Below, piece after piece: positions 1 to 12,410 of a stretch of DNA of 64,000 nucleotides. The position numbers and the translations under genes were made by a program. This DNA is from Nymphaea colorata. Its lineage: Eukaryota > Streptophyta > Magnoliopsida > Nymphaeales > Nymphaeaceae. The stretch's first letter is position 1. Every line of letters starts with the position of its first letter. The stretch lies in NCBI RefSeq assembly GCF_008831285.2, contig NC_045138.2, positions 40,167,115 to 40,231,114 of the forward strand, in the 5' to 3' direction. The notes beneath the pieces were generated by a model. It was given only the letters and a program-made list of their open reading frames with translations. It was not told the origin of the DNA and searched no databases.

Positions 1-1725
1 TGAGTCCATGAAAATAAGGGCTGTTGAGTTGAAACAAACTGAGGAGATTGAGTCAAAGACAAGAAATTAGAAAAGCTTGGTTGCATAATTGTGACATCGA
101 CATTAGCGGACGAGAAGCCCTGCAAATTGGGGAGGATTCAATTGAAAACGAATCCTAATGATTCGTTGAATGCGCTGGTAGCAAGCAATTGAACAAGAAG
201 AAGGTGTGAACTAATACTAAATTGATAAAAATATTTATCTCTCTTGATCGGAATCCGATGTGATGTGACATTATTGAATCCAATAGCCAATCCATTCTAA
301 GATAAGATTGCACTTTCATCTAGCCAACCCGTTCGACAATCGATTCATGTGGTCTTTTACCCTTGAAACCCTACAGACAGGGCTTAGACCACGTATTAAA
401 TAGCTCAAGTACCAACACGTGATGTTGTCAATAGATAGCAACATATGGCCAATTTTGGAGGCAATGAAGCCGAAAATGCATCCCCATTTACGTGCTAACC
501 GCTAGCAGATACATGCACCGGTCCACAATAAATTTGAATTCAGCGTCACCGCAGTTGACATCAAATATGAGGAATAATAAAACCACTAACTATACATTTA
601 GAGAGGATCTTACGATATTATACATGCTAGAGAAAGTGTGAACTTAGTTTCACCTTGATGGCAGTATGCCTTTCCTGGTGTTCGGCACGATCATTCTTGG
701 AATTGCCTTGTGACTAGTTCGAGGGTGGAGTCAGATTTTTTTTTTTTTTTATAAAGCACTAAATATATATATGGTTAACAAATTTTCAATTGATTAAAAG
801 ACACTAACCTGAATCTCATGAGATTATGTCATATAATAAATGGACTCATATTTACCTAAATTTCAATACTGAACAAGGTTTCAAAGAGTGGGATTCATGA
901 GACATACGCGCCATAGAGACATAGAGACCCCACCTGCCTCCGCCCCTGAGACCCCACCTGCCTCCGCCCCTGAACTACCTCGCTCAAGCAAGCGCCTATG
1001 TAGGACGGTCTTGTTTTATAAGTATGCTTCCACTTAGGGCTTCATAGCTTCGAAATTTAAAAATAGAATGTAGTTTACATATTGTCCGGACAATTTTCCA
1101 GATCTTAGCCCTTTGGATCTTTATGGAACAAGCTAACACCCATGGCATGAAATGCATCATATGCCAAATTCGGTGAGCACCATAGCTCTGCAATCTAATA
1201 ACGGATTTGATTCTCAAGGGAAGACAACCCTTCTTTCTTAAAAGATCTCAAGATTTTTTTTTTCCAAAGTTTGAATGTAGAAGCTCATTTAAAATTTACG
1301 ATTGTTTAGAAGGTGTTTAATAAGAACATTATGTTAAAAAAAAAGACGTATTCCTAAAATATATATTCAAAGAACATTTCACATTTTTGCTCTAAAAAAC
1401 ACAATTTGATTCACATCGCTACAAACAACGTCCATAATTACACCATATTTCTCAGATGAACGTGGTCTTCTTGGAACATGAATGATATATATTAACAAAT
1501 AGAATGTTTTTCTTAATAACGACACTTTGCATCTGGCCATTTCGAAAGATATTTATCCACACACATTCCCGCAAGTCATTCAAACAAAAAACAAAAAAGG
1601 AAAAGAAAGCCGTCCTTGGTAAATTGCAAAAAGATCTAGGAAGAAAGTTAAGAATGAAAAAACTGAAAGTCAGTCTTTTTTTTTTTTTTTTTTGCAAAGT
1701 TTGGCAGCAAAATCAGGAAAATATG
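1..1725. other. Gene-free AT-rich spacer
   Basis: No reading frame here resembles a known family and no splice-consistent exon chain can be assembled. It holds homopolymer T runs near 740 and 1,674 and a perfect 24-bp tandem duplication at 924-971. Nothing else can be supported. Confidence 0.6.
924..971. repeat. 24-bp perfect tandem duplication
   Basis: Two adjacent identical 24-base units (924-947 and 948-971), beginning GAGACCCCACCTGCC, GC-rich in AT-rich surroundings. It looks like a replication-slippage duplication; no coding or regulatory role is visible. Confidence 0.85.
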
Positions 1726-2358
1726 TAGCAATGTACAACTAGTTCAACAAGCTCGTTCAACAAGCTCGGGTTCGACTTGAACTCACTAGTATAACTCGAG
1801 TTCGACTTGTTTACTAAACCAGTCGAGTTCAAGATCGCGTTAAAACTCGAGTTATAAACAAGTCGAGTTTCAATTACATGACCTTGACTTGTTTAAACAT
1901 GAATCGGGTCGTTTTTTTTTTTTTCATTTCTCCTGTTTTTCATTCTCTCTCTCTTTCTTTCTCATTCTACTTGTTTTTCTTCCTTCCACCTCCTCTTTCT
2001 ATCAGGCTGCAACCGCAAGTCCCAAACCAGTTAATAGTGTTTTGGGTTTGACGCATATAGTTGATTTTTGATGTAAGAATGAAATTTAGGTTGGTACTCT
2101 TCACAGAGTGTTTTCGTGCCAACAATTTATGTTTTGGAAAATAACAGTAGAATAATGTTGCAGCCAATTTTTTTTTCCCACAACCTAAAGAGGATGAGTA
2201 TTATTATTCTTTGACGAGCTTAAACGAGTTGAGCTCGAGCTGACACTTTGTTAACTTCACCTTACCTCGTAAAGCTCAGGTCAAGCAGAGCAATATGCGA
2301 GTCAAGTCGAGTTCAAACTTGCTCAGCTCGGGTTCAACCCACTCATTGAACATTCCTA
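1726..2358. mobile_element. GAGCTCG-rich MITE-like element (hAT type suspected)
   Basis: Both flanks of this segment are dense in degenerate GAGCTCG / CGAGTT motifs in opposite orientations, with unrelated pyrimidine-rich sequence between. The left edge (TAGCAATGTACAA) and the reverse complement of the right edge (TAGGAATGTTCAA) match at 11 of 13 positions. The 8 bases outside each edge (AAAATATG and ATTACATG) match at only 5 of 8, so the target duplication is weak or decayed. The motif family is the same as that of the element at 15,618-18,940. Boundaries are tentative. Confidence 0.4.
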
Positions 2359-2592
2359 ATTACATGTGAACGTCGTAGATTGGTCTAAATCAGGTCTGGT
2401 TCGTATATCATCTGTCTTTGCCTCCACATTCATCTGTCGAGGAACATATCACATGGGATATCGAGAGAAAAATTTTGTCACGTTCCTACAAACTTATATA
2501 ACCGGGATATGAAAAACATGCATCAATAATTTATCATCTACATGTGTATGTGTGTGTTTTTTTTCATATAATTGATTGAAAAGAAAAGGGCA

Positions 2593-2762
2593 TGTAACAA
2601 CCCGACCTACTCCTGGGTTCGGGCCCCTGGTTCGACAGATCCCAACCCGCCCTTCAAAAAGAGGTTAGAAATCATGACAATCATCTCATTAGTAACCCCT
2701 TTATAAGCCATTGAATATCTTTCACAATTTTCAATACAGAACTAATTTTCTGGGGCGTTACA
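2593..2762. mobile_element. Solo-LTR-like or TRIM-like segment
   Basis: The segment starts TGTAACAACCCG and ends GGGGCGTTACA, the TG...CA inverted ends typical of many plant LTRs. The flanking pentamers are GGGCA and GGGCC, agreeing at 4 of 5 positions. No second LTR, primer-binding site or coding domain is present nearby, so a solo LTR or terminal-repeat-in-miniature remnant is the best reading. Confidence 0.35.
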
Positions 2763-3007
2763 GGGCCAATCAATCCTTTTTTCTTATTTCATAAATATAA
2801 GTGCATATTGGCTCATTTCTGCAATGAGGCTGGGCCGATTCAGGCCTTTCAAAAAATCTGCTGATACGTACGATGCCGATTCGAACCATATCAACCGATA
2901 CAGGCCGTTGCATGTAACCAAAAACCATTTAAAAAGTAATTTGAACTTTTGGCATTTTTAAGAGACGCAAGAGGGCCGACATTAAACAATGTGTATTGCC
3001 TATACAC

Positions 3008-3200
3008 AGGGACGAAACCAGGGTAGGGCCTGCAAGGGCCGTGGCCTTGCTTTAAAAATAAAAAATAAAAAATTTACATGTAAATTTTAATAATGTTATT
3101 TGTCTTATATAAAAATTTTGAAAAACAACATTTTCAGTCAATCTTAAAATTTAAAAACTTTAATTGGGCATCTTTCATAAAAAATTTCTAGTTGCATATT
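3008..3200. repeat. Dispersed repeat related to the MITE in the GDSL gene
   Basis: The GGGACGAAACCAGGG...GGGCC edge followed by an A-rich stretch, a TTTACATGTAAA-type block and TTATATAAAAATTTTGAAAAA closely parallels 61,873-62,069. The right edge is decayed here and no target duplication could be found. It shows that the GDSL-gene MITE belongs to a multi-copy family. Confidence 0.5.
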
Positions 3201-5275
3201 TATTGTTGGGGGCGTTTGGCTATAGTTATTATGTTTTTTTGAATGTGCTTTAATTTTTTGGAGTAGATAGAGATAATTTGTGGACCTTTATTTTCAAAAA
3301 TAAATATTTTAATATATACAAGCAAAAAATGGATCCCACACCGAATCATAAGAGCATTAATACATAAAAAGGCTGCATGAGAACTTTCGATATGAGTGGA
3401 GCTAGGAAGGAGCGCTCATAATTTCTTTGGGGACTTTGATTAATCGTGGGGCATGTTCATACTTTTGCCAAATTCTAAAGCTGCATGAGATTTTTTTCTT
3501 CTTTTTTTTTTTTCAAAAGAAAAGGAAAAACAACATGGTTTTAATGATTTTGAAGATTCATCGGCACATCTTGGCCCCAGTTTGGCCTTACAAGGACCAC
3601 TCTATGAAAAAGCTCAGAACATAAAAAACAAAAAAAATAATAACGCCGAGTCTTTATGCAAAGTCTTCAACTCTATACCTTCATTATTGAAATCCTAGCG
3701 GGTCAACTAGAGGGCCAATGAAACGCTTGTCATCAATTCGATTTCTGTGGGCACTACTCATCTCGACTACAAACAATGGCAGGTATTACTTTCAAGTTAG
3801 AAAAAGAAGGCTCCATCTGATTCTTGTAGCGGTTCTAGCCAAATTCTCTTTTCCATAAAATTTGACAATTGATCTTAATTTATTCTTATTCCATTCATCG
3901 CTAGCAAGACTGGAATCAGTTAGGTTGCAGAAAGCAAATTCATTGTAGCCGAAATTGTGTGTGAGATCATGCAATAGATGTCTTTAGTGAGATCATTACT
4001 TGGTTTTCAATTATTCAATTAGAAAATATAAGCTTAAAGGTTTTACAGCAGTAATGGCCATGGCGATTTATAATTTCAGATCTTAATCTTGGGCTTTTTT
4101 CATTAAAGGATGTGAGTTGGAGATGAACCATTAGAATTTTTGTTTAAGTTTATTGACATATTATGAATTTAGTTAGTTTAACGCGTCTCGAGTTGTTTCA
4201 ATTGGAAGACATCTTTATAACAGCACAAAAATTAATTAAGCTACGTGAATTAACTGCTCACAATTATAAATTATAGAACCCGTTCTTCGTTGCCGACAAT
4301 CTATGTCACCAGAATGCGGGGTGCGAGTGCTGGTACGGGTGTGGGTGCCGGAACAACACATCCCAAAAAATTTAGGTGCGGCGATGCGGTGAAGGTATTT
4401 TATTATTATTATTATCATTAATATGTTATATATATAACAAAATTTAGGTGCAGCGATGCCGGATGTTTTGTATATATTATTATTACAATTTAGTTATTAA
4501 TGTATATAACATACTTGAATAATTATATTGCATAGAAAAATATCAAAACAACATATATTATATAAGTAATTTAATAATATGACATTTTTATTAGGCTCGG
4601 GTGTGACTTGGAGCTGCAGCCACATCCGGTGCACATCGGACTCGATGAGACTCGAGTGCGGCAGTAAAATAGAAGAGTCCGATGACTTAGTCCACAATTA
4701 TTTTTTTATTTGGTCTTAGTTTGTAGACAACAATCATTATTATCTAAAGACCAAAAACAGGAATTTATTTAAAATTGTATTTTTATTAGTATATCAGCAC
4801 ATACGGCTCGTATTGGCTAAACCTAAGCTGATTAAAAAGATTTCTTGGCCATAGGCCCCGTATCAACTAATACATTTTTTTTCTCACTTCTTTTTATCTT
4901 TTCATTTTTTTCACAACCATTTTCTCCTCGTTTTTCATTTGCAACTTGCGGAAACTGCAATTGGATCAAAAGATTTTGTCACTTGCCGAGCAATGTAAAA
5001 CCACAAAGCAACCCTTCTTCTCAAGCCAAATCCATAAGGTTGCATTTGATTCTCTATGGATTTCAAATTTCAAACCCGATCAGATCTAAATCCCACGATA
5101 ACTGAAATCTACAGTGTTATCAAACTGTGATTTCAGCATCCAAGTTCATGTTGTAATGTAAAAATCATGAATTTGAGATTGGATTGGGAGAAAGGGGTTT
5201 AGACTTCAAAACTATGAATCCAAGATCCATGATGATTGCAGATCCGCAATAATCATACCCAACCTAAAGGTAACC

Positions 5276-5322
5276 ATTATTATTATTATTATTTTATATA
5301 TATATTATATATATATATATAA
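5276..5322. repeat. (ATT)n/(AT)n compound microsatellite
   Basis: About five ATT units run directly into an AT-rich dinucleotide tract. Simple sequence, no coding role. Confidence 0.85.
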
Positions 5323-5501
5323 AAAGAAGTGGCTGATAGAGAGAGAGGGAGCATGTGAGTGAGTAAGTAAAACAACTTGAGCGCACCAAGAAGTTGAAAT
5401 CATTATGTTTTGGATCCCAATGCATGAAGAGATTATGTAGATCTGACAGCGTCACCTCTAAGGAGAATATTGCGCAGTTCCATGACCACGGTCTTCAACC
5501 A

Positions 5502-5540
5502 AACTCGAACTCGAACTCGAACTCGAACTCGAACTCGAAC
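5502..5540. repeat. (AACTCG)n hexanucleotide microsatellite
   Basis: Six or more perfect AACTCG units in tandem. All three forward frames through it read as low-complexity dipeptide runs and the reverse as serine runs, which makes the surrounding short open frames artefacts. Confidence 0.9.
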
Positions 5541-7777
5541 ACCAACTCAATCTCAAAACGCATCTCTTCTTCTTCCTTTCATCCCGGAACGCGTAAATCA
5601 AGGCGCATTTTTGCCTTACCAAACGAACCGAAGCGTTCCGTTCACTAAGCTTCGCATAAATTAACTCTTGGAAAAATACAAGCAACATTTTATTGAAAAT
5701 TACGGGTTTAAATCTTCTACTGCATACTGAATGTGGCGAAACTTGAAGAATAAGCCGAGCAAGAATATTATTTTTAAAAAAAAAATAAAAAAAAGGGAAC
5801 TAATCACGTGATCCCAGACTTGGAAGCAGAAGGGGAAGCCCCCACAAACTTCTCCTTTTTCATTTTATTAGGATTTTCCAAAATATTTTTTTAAGTGAAA
5901 GGTTTCTCCCTTTTTTTTTCTTTTCTTTGGCATATTAGTTTGTGAGTGCATGTGTATGTAAGGAGAGACAAAGGGAAAGAGGGGGCACATGGGGAGGGGA
6001 GGCAAAAGCATGATGCACTCAACTAACCAATTTCACAGCTCATACCTCCATCCCAAATATCATACTATTATTTTTTCATGTTAAATGACCGCGTTGCCCC
6101 TGTCTAGAGGACTCCCCCCTTTCTCTCTCTATCTCTAAATTACGCAACTGTCAATCCAAATTCAGAATTGTTTATTTGGATTTGGTTTTCAATTAGATCC
6201 AGATTCTAAATGGAAGTTCGTAATCAAACTCGTAGCTGGAAATTGAAGATGTGAGACTTCAGTAAGTCAGATTCCAATAGATTTAGCAACGAGCTTTTCC
6301 AGATAAGTGAGGAGACCGCACCAAAACTAGAAAAGATTGAATCCTTTAGGCTTTTATTTCTAAGTTCATGAAAATACCATATATATCAGCCGCCACAAGT
6401 CTCCGTCTCAGTTTTTTTAGAATCGGCCGCGTCGGTCGTAATGGCTGATCCGATGCAAGCCGACACAAGGGATTGATTCAAAGAACAATTAAAAATCTAG
6501 AGTCTGCGATTAGTTCATCTATAAATTGAAAAACAAAGAATTCACCGGTAAGGGCCGAGACAGGCAGATGTGAATCGGTGATGCGAGATGGATCGGAGAC
6601 GTTCATTTATAAAGTTGTATTGAGCTGGCCCCATTTGTTATGACCGACCAGGCCCATGATTCCTTTTATAAGGATAACCGTGCTATAGGGAGCTAAACTC
6701 CATTATATGCATGTGAAGCGGAGCTAATTAACCTGACTTAATCATGCATCCAGCTATCTCGATGGACCTTAAACCAACTTGTCCGTCCACGAGAATGCAG
6801 GTTATGGTCGGTCCGCAAGTTGAACGAACCAAGCAGCCAACCCAACTTCCATTCTAATGCATTGCATCGGGTAGATGTGATTAAAAACACACACCGGCTT
6901 TGAGCAATGTGCTGGACCAAGTAAGGTATCATCGATTGTCCGCGGCCATTTCATTTCACGAACCTAATTAAACATCTCCTCTTCCACCATTAACAACTGC
7001 AATTCAACATTTGAATTTAGATGGAGAGTAATTATAATGGGGTTAGCGATTTAATCTCGTTGGTTCATCTCGAGAATCTCTGAAACTTAGAGGCAAAGGC
7101 TCCTTAAATCCAACATTTATATCGTGTCAGATTGGAAGCTGTCCAACCCATCGGAGGATAAATCACGCATCTAAGTCGGTCGGTACTTAACGCGGTTCTC
7201 ACCGGCCGTCGATTTCGGAAGAATAGTGGCATCTAACGGCGCAGAAGGAGCCACGTCGAGTCACCGGCTTATCCAAACGGAAGACTGGTCGAGGAAGAGG
7301 CGGTCCTCTCGATCATTGACTAAGAATGGACGTAGTTTTCAGTCATTTTAGACTCATTTCCTCTTCCCCACAAAGGCAAAGGCGCCATGCCATGGCCCTC
7401 TCTCTCTCTCTCGCCCTCCATTGCCCCCAAAACCATCGGTCACGTCTGCACGTGGTTGCTGATTCTGCCAGTTATTAAACTAACCCTACCTTTCTCTGCA
7501 AATACCGTTGGGCTCAATCTTCTTCCTCCCCAACAGCTGGTGCTAGCTGTCCCTTCCCTCTCCATGTGACCTCTCTCTGATCATATGATATGATATGAGA
7601 TGAGATGCTCATCTCCTCCTCATAAATCCGATTTTTAGCAGTGGCAGTCACCTACCATCCAGCCGGAGAGCACCAAAAAGGAAAGGGCAAAGAAGAAGAA
7701 GAAGAAGGAGGAGGATCGTATCATAGTTGTCCGTCCGTCTCTGAGGAGAGCGCATTCGCCAACGCCACCGGCGTTTA

Positions 7778-9803
7778 ATGGCGCAACTCCCGCCCAAGTG
7801 CCCTCCCCTGCCGGTGGAACCCAACCACCGTCCTTCCCACGCCAATGCGATGACGGCCTGCTGGGTCGACGAGTTCCTCGACTTCTCCTCCGCCCGGCGA
7901 GGCCTCCACCGCCGGACCCTCAGCGACTCCGTCGCCTTCTACGAGGACCCGCCCCCGATCGCGACCGAGAGCTTCGATCGCCTCGACGACCACCAGCTCC
8001 TGTCCATGTTCTCCGACGACGCCGCCGGCGCCTCCAACCCCTCATCGCCGTCCGACCACAATAGCGCGAACGAGAACGGAGGCAGCGGCGGAGGGAGCAA
8101 TGGCGCGGCCCGCGACGCCGACGAGAAGCCGGAGGTGCAGAGTGCGTGCAGGCAGGGCGAGGGGGAGAGCGGTCCGACGCCGGAGGCTGCCGGGGCTGCG
8201 TCCAACGGCCCCAGCATCGACCCGAAGCGAGTCAAACGGTACGTCTCGGTGGCCCGAAGCCGGCTAAACGATTCCGATTTTCCGTGAAATGACGAGAATG
8301 CACTTGCAGGATATTGGCGAACCGGCAGTCGGCTCAGCGGTCGCGAGTGAGGAAGCTGCAGTACATCTCGGAGCTGGAGAGAAGCGTTACATCTCTACAG
8401 GTGAGAGGGTTTTTTTGGCATTTCACTCACGATTCAGGCACAGAGATTCCATGGACACCCGCCAATGGACGTAAACGCCCATGGCGGAAATCCAAATGAC
8501 GGGATCGTCCTCGGGAATCGGTGATGACGATGGCAGTTGATCCTGAGATCGAAATGCTACCTTATATCCCGACCGTCACCCGTTCGGCAATTTATCCGGT
8601 TAACAAAACGCCGTTAAAAATAGAAAAATATCGCAAAAGAACCGACTACGTCGACATTGTCCTCCGATTCATCCAACGCTTGTGTTTTTACGCGTTTTCA
8701 TCCTTCGAACTCTTGATCCTTTTCGCAAGACTGAAAGAGAGAAAAGGCCCAAAGAAAAGGCAGATCAGTAAATCACGTTAAACTGTTTCCCACTGTCTCC
8801 ACGGCCCAAATGGAGACGGTGGTCCATTCTTTTTCTTCGTATATATGTACACCTTTCTCTTCTTTTTCTTTTCCATTGGGTCCCATGTAAATAAATTCCT
8901 GCCTTACTTCAAAAGTCTAGAAAATTACCAACTGTAAAGCTATGGATCCATAGGGTAGTTAGTTATCTAGTGGTTATTTCTTTTCTCACTTTATCATTTC
9001 TAATACTTTCATTCCTTCATTTATTTATTCTACCTTTTTTTTTTTTCAGTCGGAGGTATCGGCATTGTCCCCCAGGGTGGCGTTTTTAGACCACCAGCGG
9101 CTTGTTCTCAACGTGGACAACAGCGCCCTCAAGCAACGGATAGCTGTTCTCGCTCAAGACAAGCTCTTTAAGGATGGTAATTAACTCTTTCGATCAACTT
9201 TCTACCTACTTTTCCTTAATCATCAAGTCTAGATCGCTATGAACTCGAGAATTCAGAAGTTGAGAAATAAAATGTACACCAAAATGCTGGATTGAACGTT
9301 TCTAGGCGTACTTAGAATACGAAATATTATTCTGCTATATGGCGAAGTCATGTTGGTCACGTTTAATACGACGTAACTTTCGGATAGAAAATTGGGTTCA
9401 CGTTGCAGAACAGCAGAGGGTAAGAAAAATCTTTGCAGCTGTGCCTTTCGGTCATGAAAGCTGTGACCACAGGTCACAAGGCAACACGCGATGAACGACC
9501 AACTTCACGAATTTTCAAAATTTTTTGTTAGTAATACATGTGGTTAATTTTCATGAGTTCTCTCCGGTGATCCCGTTTTGATGGTGTTTGATTCATAAAA
9601 TTGCCACATTGTCTATTACAATATATATATTATACACACACACGCCTCTGACTCTAACCTCTCGCACCATGATTTATGCAGCACACCAAGAGGCGCTAAA
9701 GAAGGAGATAGAGAGATTAAGGATGGTGTATCATCAGCAAAACTTGAAGAAGAGCAACACGCATTCTGATAATAACCCTACTCAGGATATTGAATTGCTG
9801 TAA
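7778..9803 (+). CDS. Group E bZIP transcription factor (bZIP34/bZIP61-like)
   Basis: Predicted exons are 7778-8238, 8310-8400, 9050-9176 and 9682-9803; they join in frame to 266 residues. Exon 1 gives MAQLPPK and the WVDEFLDFSSARRG block characteristic of the Arabidopsis bZIP34/bZIP61 pair, then a low-complexity acidic/Gly-Ser stretch. The basic region (about residues 150-166) carries the invariant N-x7-R as Asn158 and Arg166, and leucines fall in perfect heptads at 183, 190, 197, 204 and 211. A proline at 192 interrupts the zipper; known members of this group share this. The split of the basic region across exons 1 and 2 also matches the family. The protein should act in the nucleus as a dimeric DNA-binding factor; the Arabidopsis relatives act in pollen wall and lipid-related programmes. 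The leader (about 7,640-7,777) is GA-rich (GAAGAAGAAG near 7,690). Intron 2 is 649 bp and contains nothing recognisable. Confidence 0.93.
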
Positions 9804-10740
9804 CTGATGCCCCAGCCATCATCACAAGGAAAAAAGAAAAGGTTGGCCCTTTGCTCAAGGACACATCAGGGTTCTGACTTTTCAAAATAAAACCATGGGA
9901 GAGCGGAGGTAATGGTAGGGTGTCTAGTGACAAAGAAACGTAGGAGAAGGAAGGCTTCTGCGTAAGGTTAGCAGGGTCGAATTCTGTTTCTTTTTGTATG
10001 GATTGGATTGGATTTTGGGAAGGGAAATAAGAGGAGGAGGATGGTTAATTCTTAAAATGTATTTAGCTTTTCTTTTTTCATGCATGGTCCAGTGGGTTGG
10101 GAAGACACATGGGGTAAAAGTAGACACAGGATCAGGTCATCTTATGTTTTTGCACCAGAGATGAGGGATGTTGGTGGTGTTTTTCATTGTCAACTACATG
10201 TGGTGACTTGATCTGTTCTGTTGAGTGAAGTGGATTGCCGGCGTAGGAGAAGGGTCCAGTAAGAACGTGTCATGTGTGGTGTGGAATGTCCATAGGGCTG
10301 CTGGGTTCCTGTGTATGGTTGTACTTATCAATGGGTCAAATAATAATGCAACGGGACTGCTCTCTCTCTCTCTCTCTCTCTTTCACTCTCTCCTCTCTTG
10401 GTAGATGACTCAGTCTTATTTGTCATCTATTCACGATAAACTTTCCGCAGATTCCTGTGAAAGTCTACAGTCCAAGACAGAAAAGGAAGTGAAATCTGCC
10501 ATCTCAGGCACCACATATGAACGAGTGATTGTTGATATCATAGGTAGTGTGGTCCCGTAACCTGCAATCAAAAGTGAGGAAGTAACAGCAGTGATTCTTC
10601 AGCCTGTGAAACCTTTCACCTCAACATGTGACAAGAACAGACATGGTTCTTTATCTCGCTTTTCCACTCATCAACACTCTTCTTTCCTGGGTCAAGTGAA
10701 ACCGGCTACTGTCATTCCAAATTGCTGAGAAGGAGATGTC
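9804..10740. other. 3' flank of the bZIP gene and spacer
   Basis: Starts with the probable 3' untranslated region of the bZIP gene. A CT dinucleotide microsatellite lies at 10,360-10,381. No gene or RNA gene is recognised. Confidence 0.5.
10360..10381. repeat. (CT)n microsatellite
   Basis: Eleven CT units downstream of the bZIP gene. Confidence 0.9.
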
Positions 10741-11918
10741 AAGGAAACCGCAAGCTCACACCCACGGGGTTCACAAGGAGAGACAAGTTTTCCCGTGGTT
10801 CGGCTTCATCATCTAAACAGAACAGCCATCAATGAGATTTTTCATTAGAATTTTTTTTGCCGGTAGACATTTTTTTGGTCCAAGGCCTTCAATGGTAACA
10901 AAGACCAATGATAAAGGAGTGTTATCGCTCGTGATATTGAGCGATACATCTTTCCACCTTTACATCTTTTAACACACGGAAGGAAATATTGACCTTTCCT
11001 TGACGTTGTCAAGGGGTAGAGACTCTTGCCAACGATCAAGTTGGCGGCGAGGTGATACCTATCAGCCTCAACTTGTTAGCAATCCAGTGATACGATCTTT
11101 TCTCATTGCCTTTGTAAATATATCAGCCAGCTGTGCTTGAGAGCGGACATGAGGAGTGCATATGATTTTGTCCTGAATTTTCTTACCAACGAAATGACGA
11201 TTCACCTCAATATATTTTGTTCGTTCATGAAATACTCTAATACAGTCTTGGCTCCAATATAAATGACTGCCACGTTGTCATACATGAAGTTCATTGGTTT
11301 TTCAACTTTAATGCCCTCTTTTGAATAAGAGCATGAATCCAGAGAAGTTCACTTGCAGAGGCCGTCGTCACTTTATACTCTACCTTCGCATCTAGCCACC
11401 ACTTTGTTATTCCATGTAATAGGAATCCCTTCAACAAATGCACAATAACCAGTAATTAACATTCAATCCTTTTGCTCACCGGCTCAATATGCATCTGTGC
11501 AACCAGTCACATCAAACATATCATTTCTTTTTATAAGTATTCCTTTACTTGGACTTGCTTTCGGATATCTTAATATATGATATGTTGCTTCCAAGTGAGA
11601 TGCTTGAGGATCTTGTATAAACTGACAAATCATGTTGACATAAAATGTGATATCTTAGTGACTGTTAAATAAATTTCAAATAGACGCTGAAAACTTTGAA
11701 CATTTTAGAGTGGTTCCCCATCATCTTTTTTAAGCTTATAGTTAGGATCAAGTGGTGCAGAAATAGGCTTATTTCCCAAGAAACTCGTATCCTGAGTAAA
11801 TCAAGAGTATATTTGATTTGACATAGAATATACCATGATCCTTCTGAGCAACCTCAAATCCCAAAAAATACTACAAATTTCTTAGATCCTTGATCTCAAA
11901 TTAGTCATGCAATAAAAT

Positions 11919-12067
11919 TTTGACTTTCTTCATTTTGTCCATATCATTTCTTTCTTATGATAATTATATCATCAACGTATACAAGGTAACCTTGACTTTC
12001 TTCATTTTGTCCATATCATTTCCTATGATAATTATATCATCAACGTATACGAGTAGAATAAGGTAAC
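11919..12067. repeat. Tandem duplication across the decayed RT core
   Basis: Two near-identical blocks of about 70-76 bases (about 11,919-11,990 and 11,992-12,067) each begin TTGACTTTCTTCATTTTG and end GGTAACC. Each contains TGATAATTATATCATCAACG, the reverse complement of the Copia YVDD codons. Small differences separate the copies. Confidence 0.75.
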
Positions 12068-12114
12068 CTTGAGCTTGATGACTTTGTCATGCTGGGGCAA
12101 CAAGGTTGTGATTA

Positions 12115-12410
12115 AGCCTGAACATCAGGCTTGGATACTCGACGGTTACCTGATACCCGACCTGATCGGACCCAGACTCGAGCTCGAAAAAACCAACTCA
12201 GGCTGGCTCGATAATATATTGGGCCAGACCTAGTTGGCTCGACGGGGCCTGATTCGGCCCGATTTATTTTTTATATTATTTATATGTAATAATGATATAT
12301 ATTTTATATTCAAAACTTTTTTATTTTATATTAAAAATATTATTTTAACTGGGCCGAGCCTAAGCTCGGGTTTTTAGGCATCTCATCGGCCCGGCCCGAT
12401 ACCACACCTA
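12115..12410. repeat. GGCCCGG-rich insertion nested in the old Copia element
   Basis: This stretch breaks the Copia-derived sequence and has subterminal GGCCCGGCCCGAT/GGGCCGAGCC motifs around an AT-rich core, the general organisation of plant MITEs. Left and right edges are only loosely inverted and no target duplication was found, so the limits are approximate. Confidence 0.4.

Larger units (their letters stand above)
3201..7640. other. Long spacer upstream of the bZIP gene
   Basis: No convincing gene. It contains short GC-rich direct repeats (a roughly 22-base unit around 4,365 and again around 4,441), an ATT/AT microsatellite near 5,276-5,322, and an AACTCG hexanucleotide array at 5,502-5,540. 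The open frames crossing the hexanucleotide array are generated by the array itself. The last few hundred bases presumably carry the promoter of the bZIP gene at 7,778, but no single element stands out beyond a CACGTG G-box core near 5,806. Confidence 0.5.

Noticed and set aside
5502-5540. CRISPR-like array
   Set aside because: Uniform hexamers with no spacers, in a plant nuclear context.
5394-5688. Open frames on both strands with Asn-Ser, Thr-Arg or Ser runs
   Set aside because: They are produced by the AACTCG microsatellite; no start context, conserved part or partner exon.
7387-8235. Alternative and antisense frames over bZIP exon 1
   Set aside because: They reflect the high GC content of the true exon; only the frame from 7,778 reads into the bZIP domain through the splice sites.
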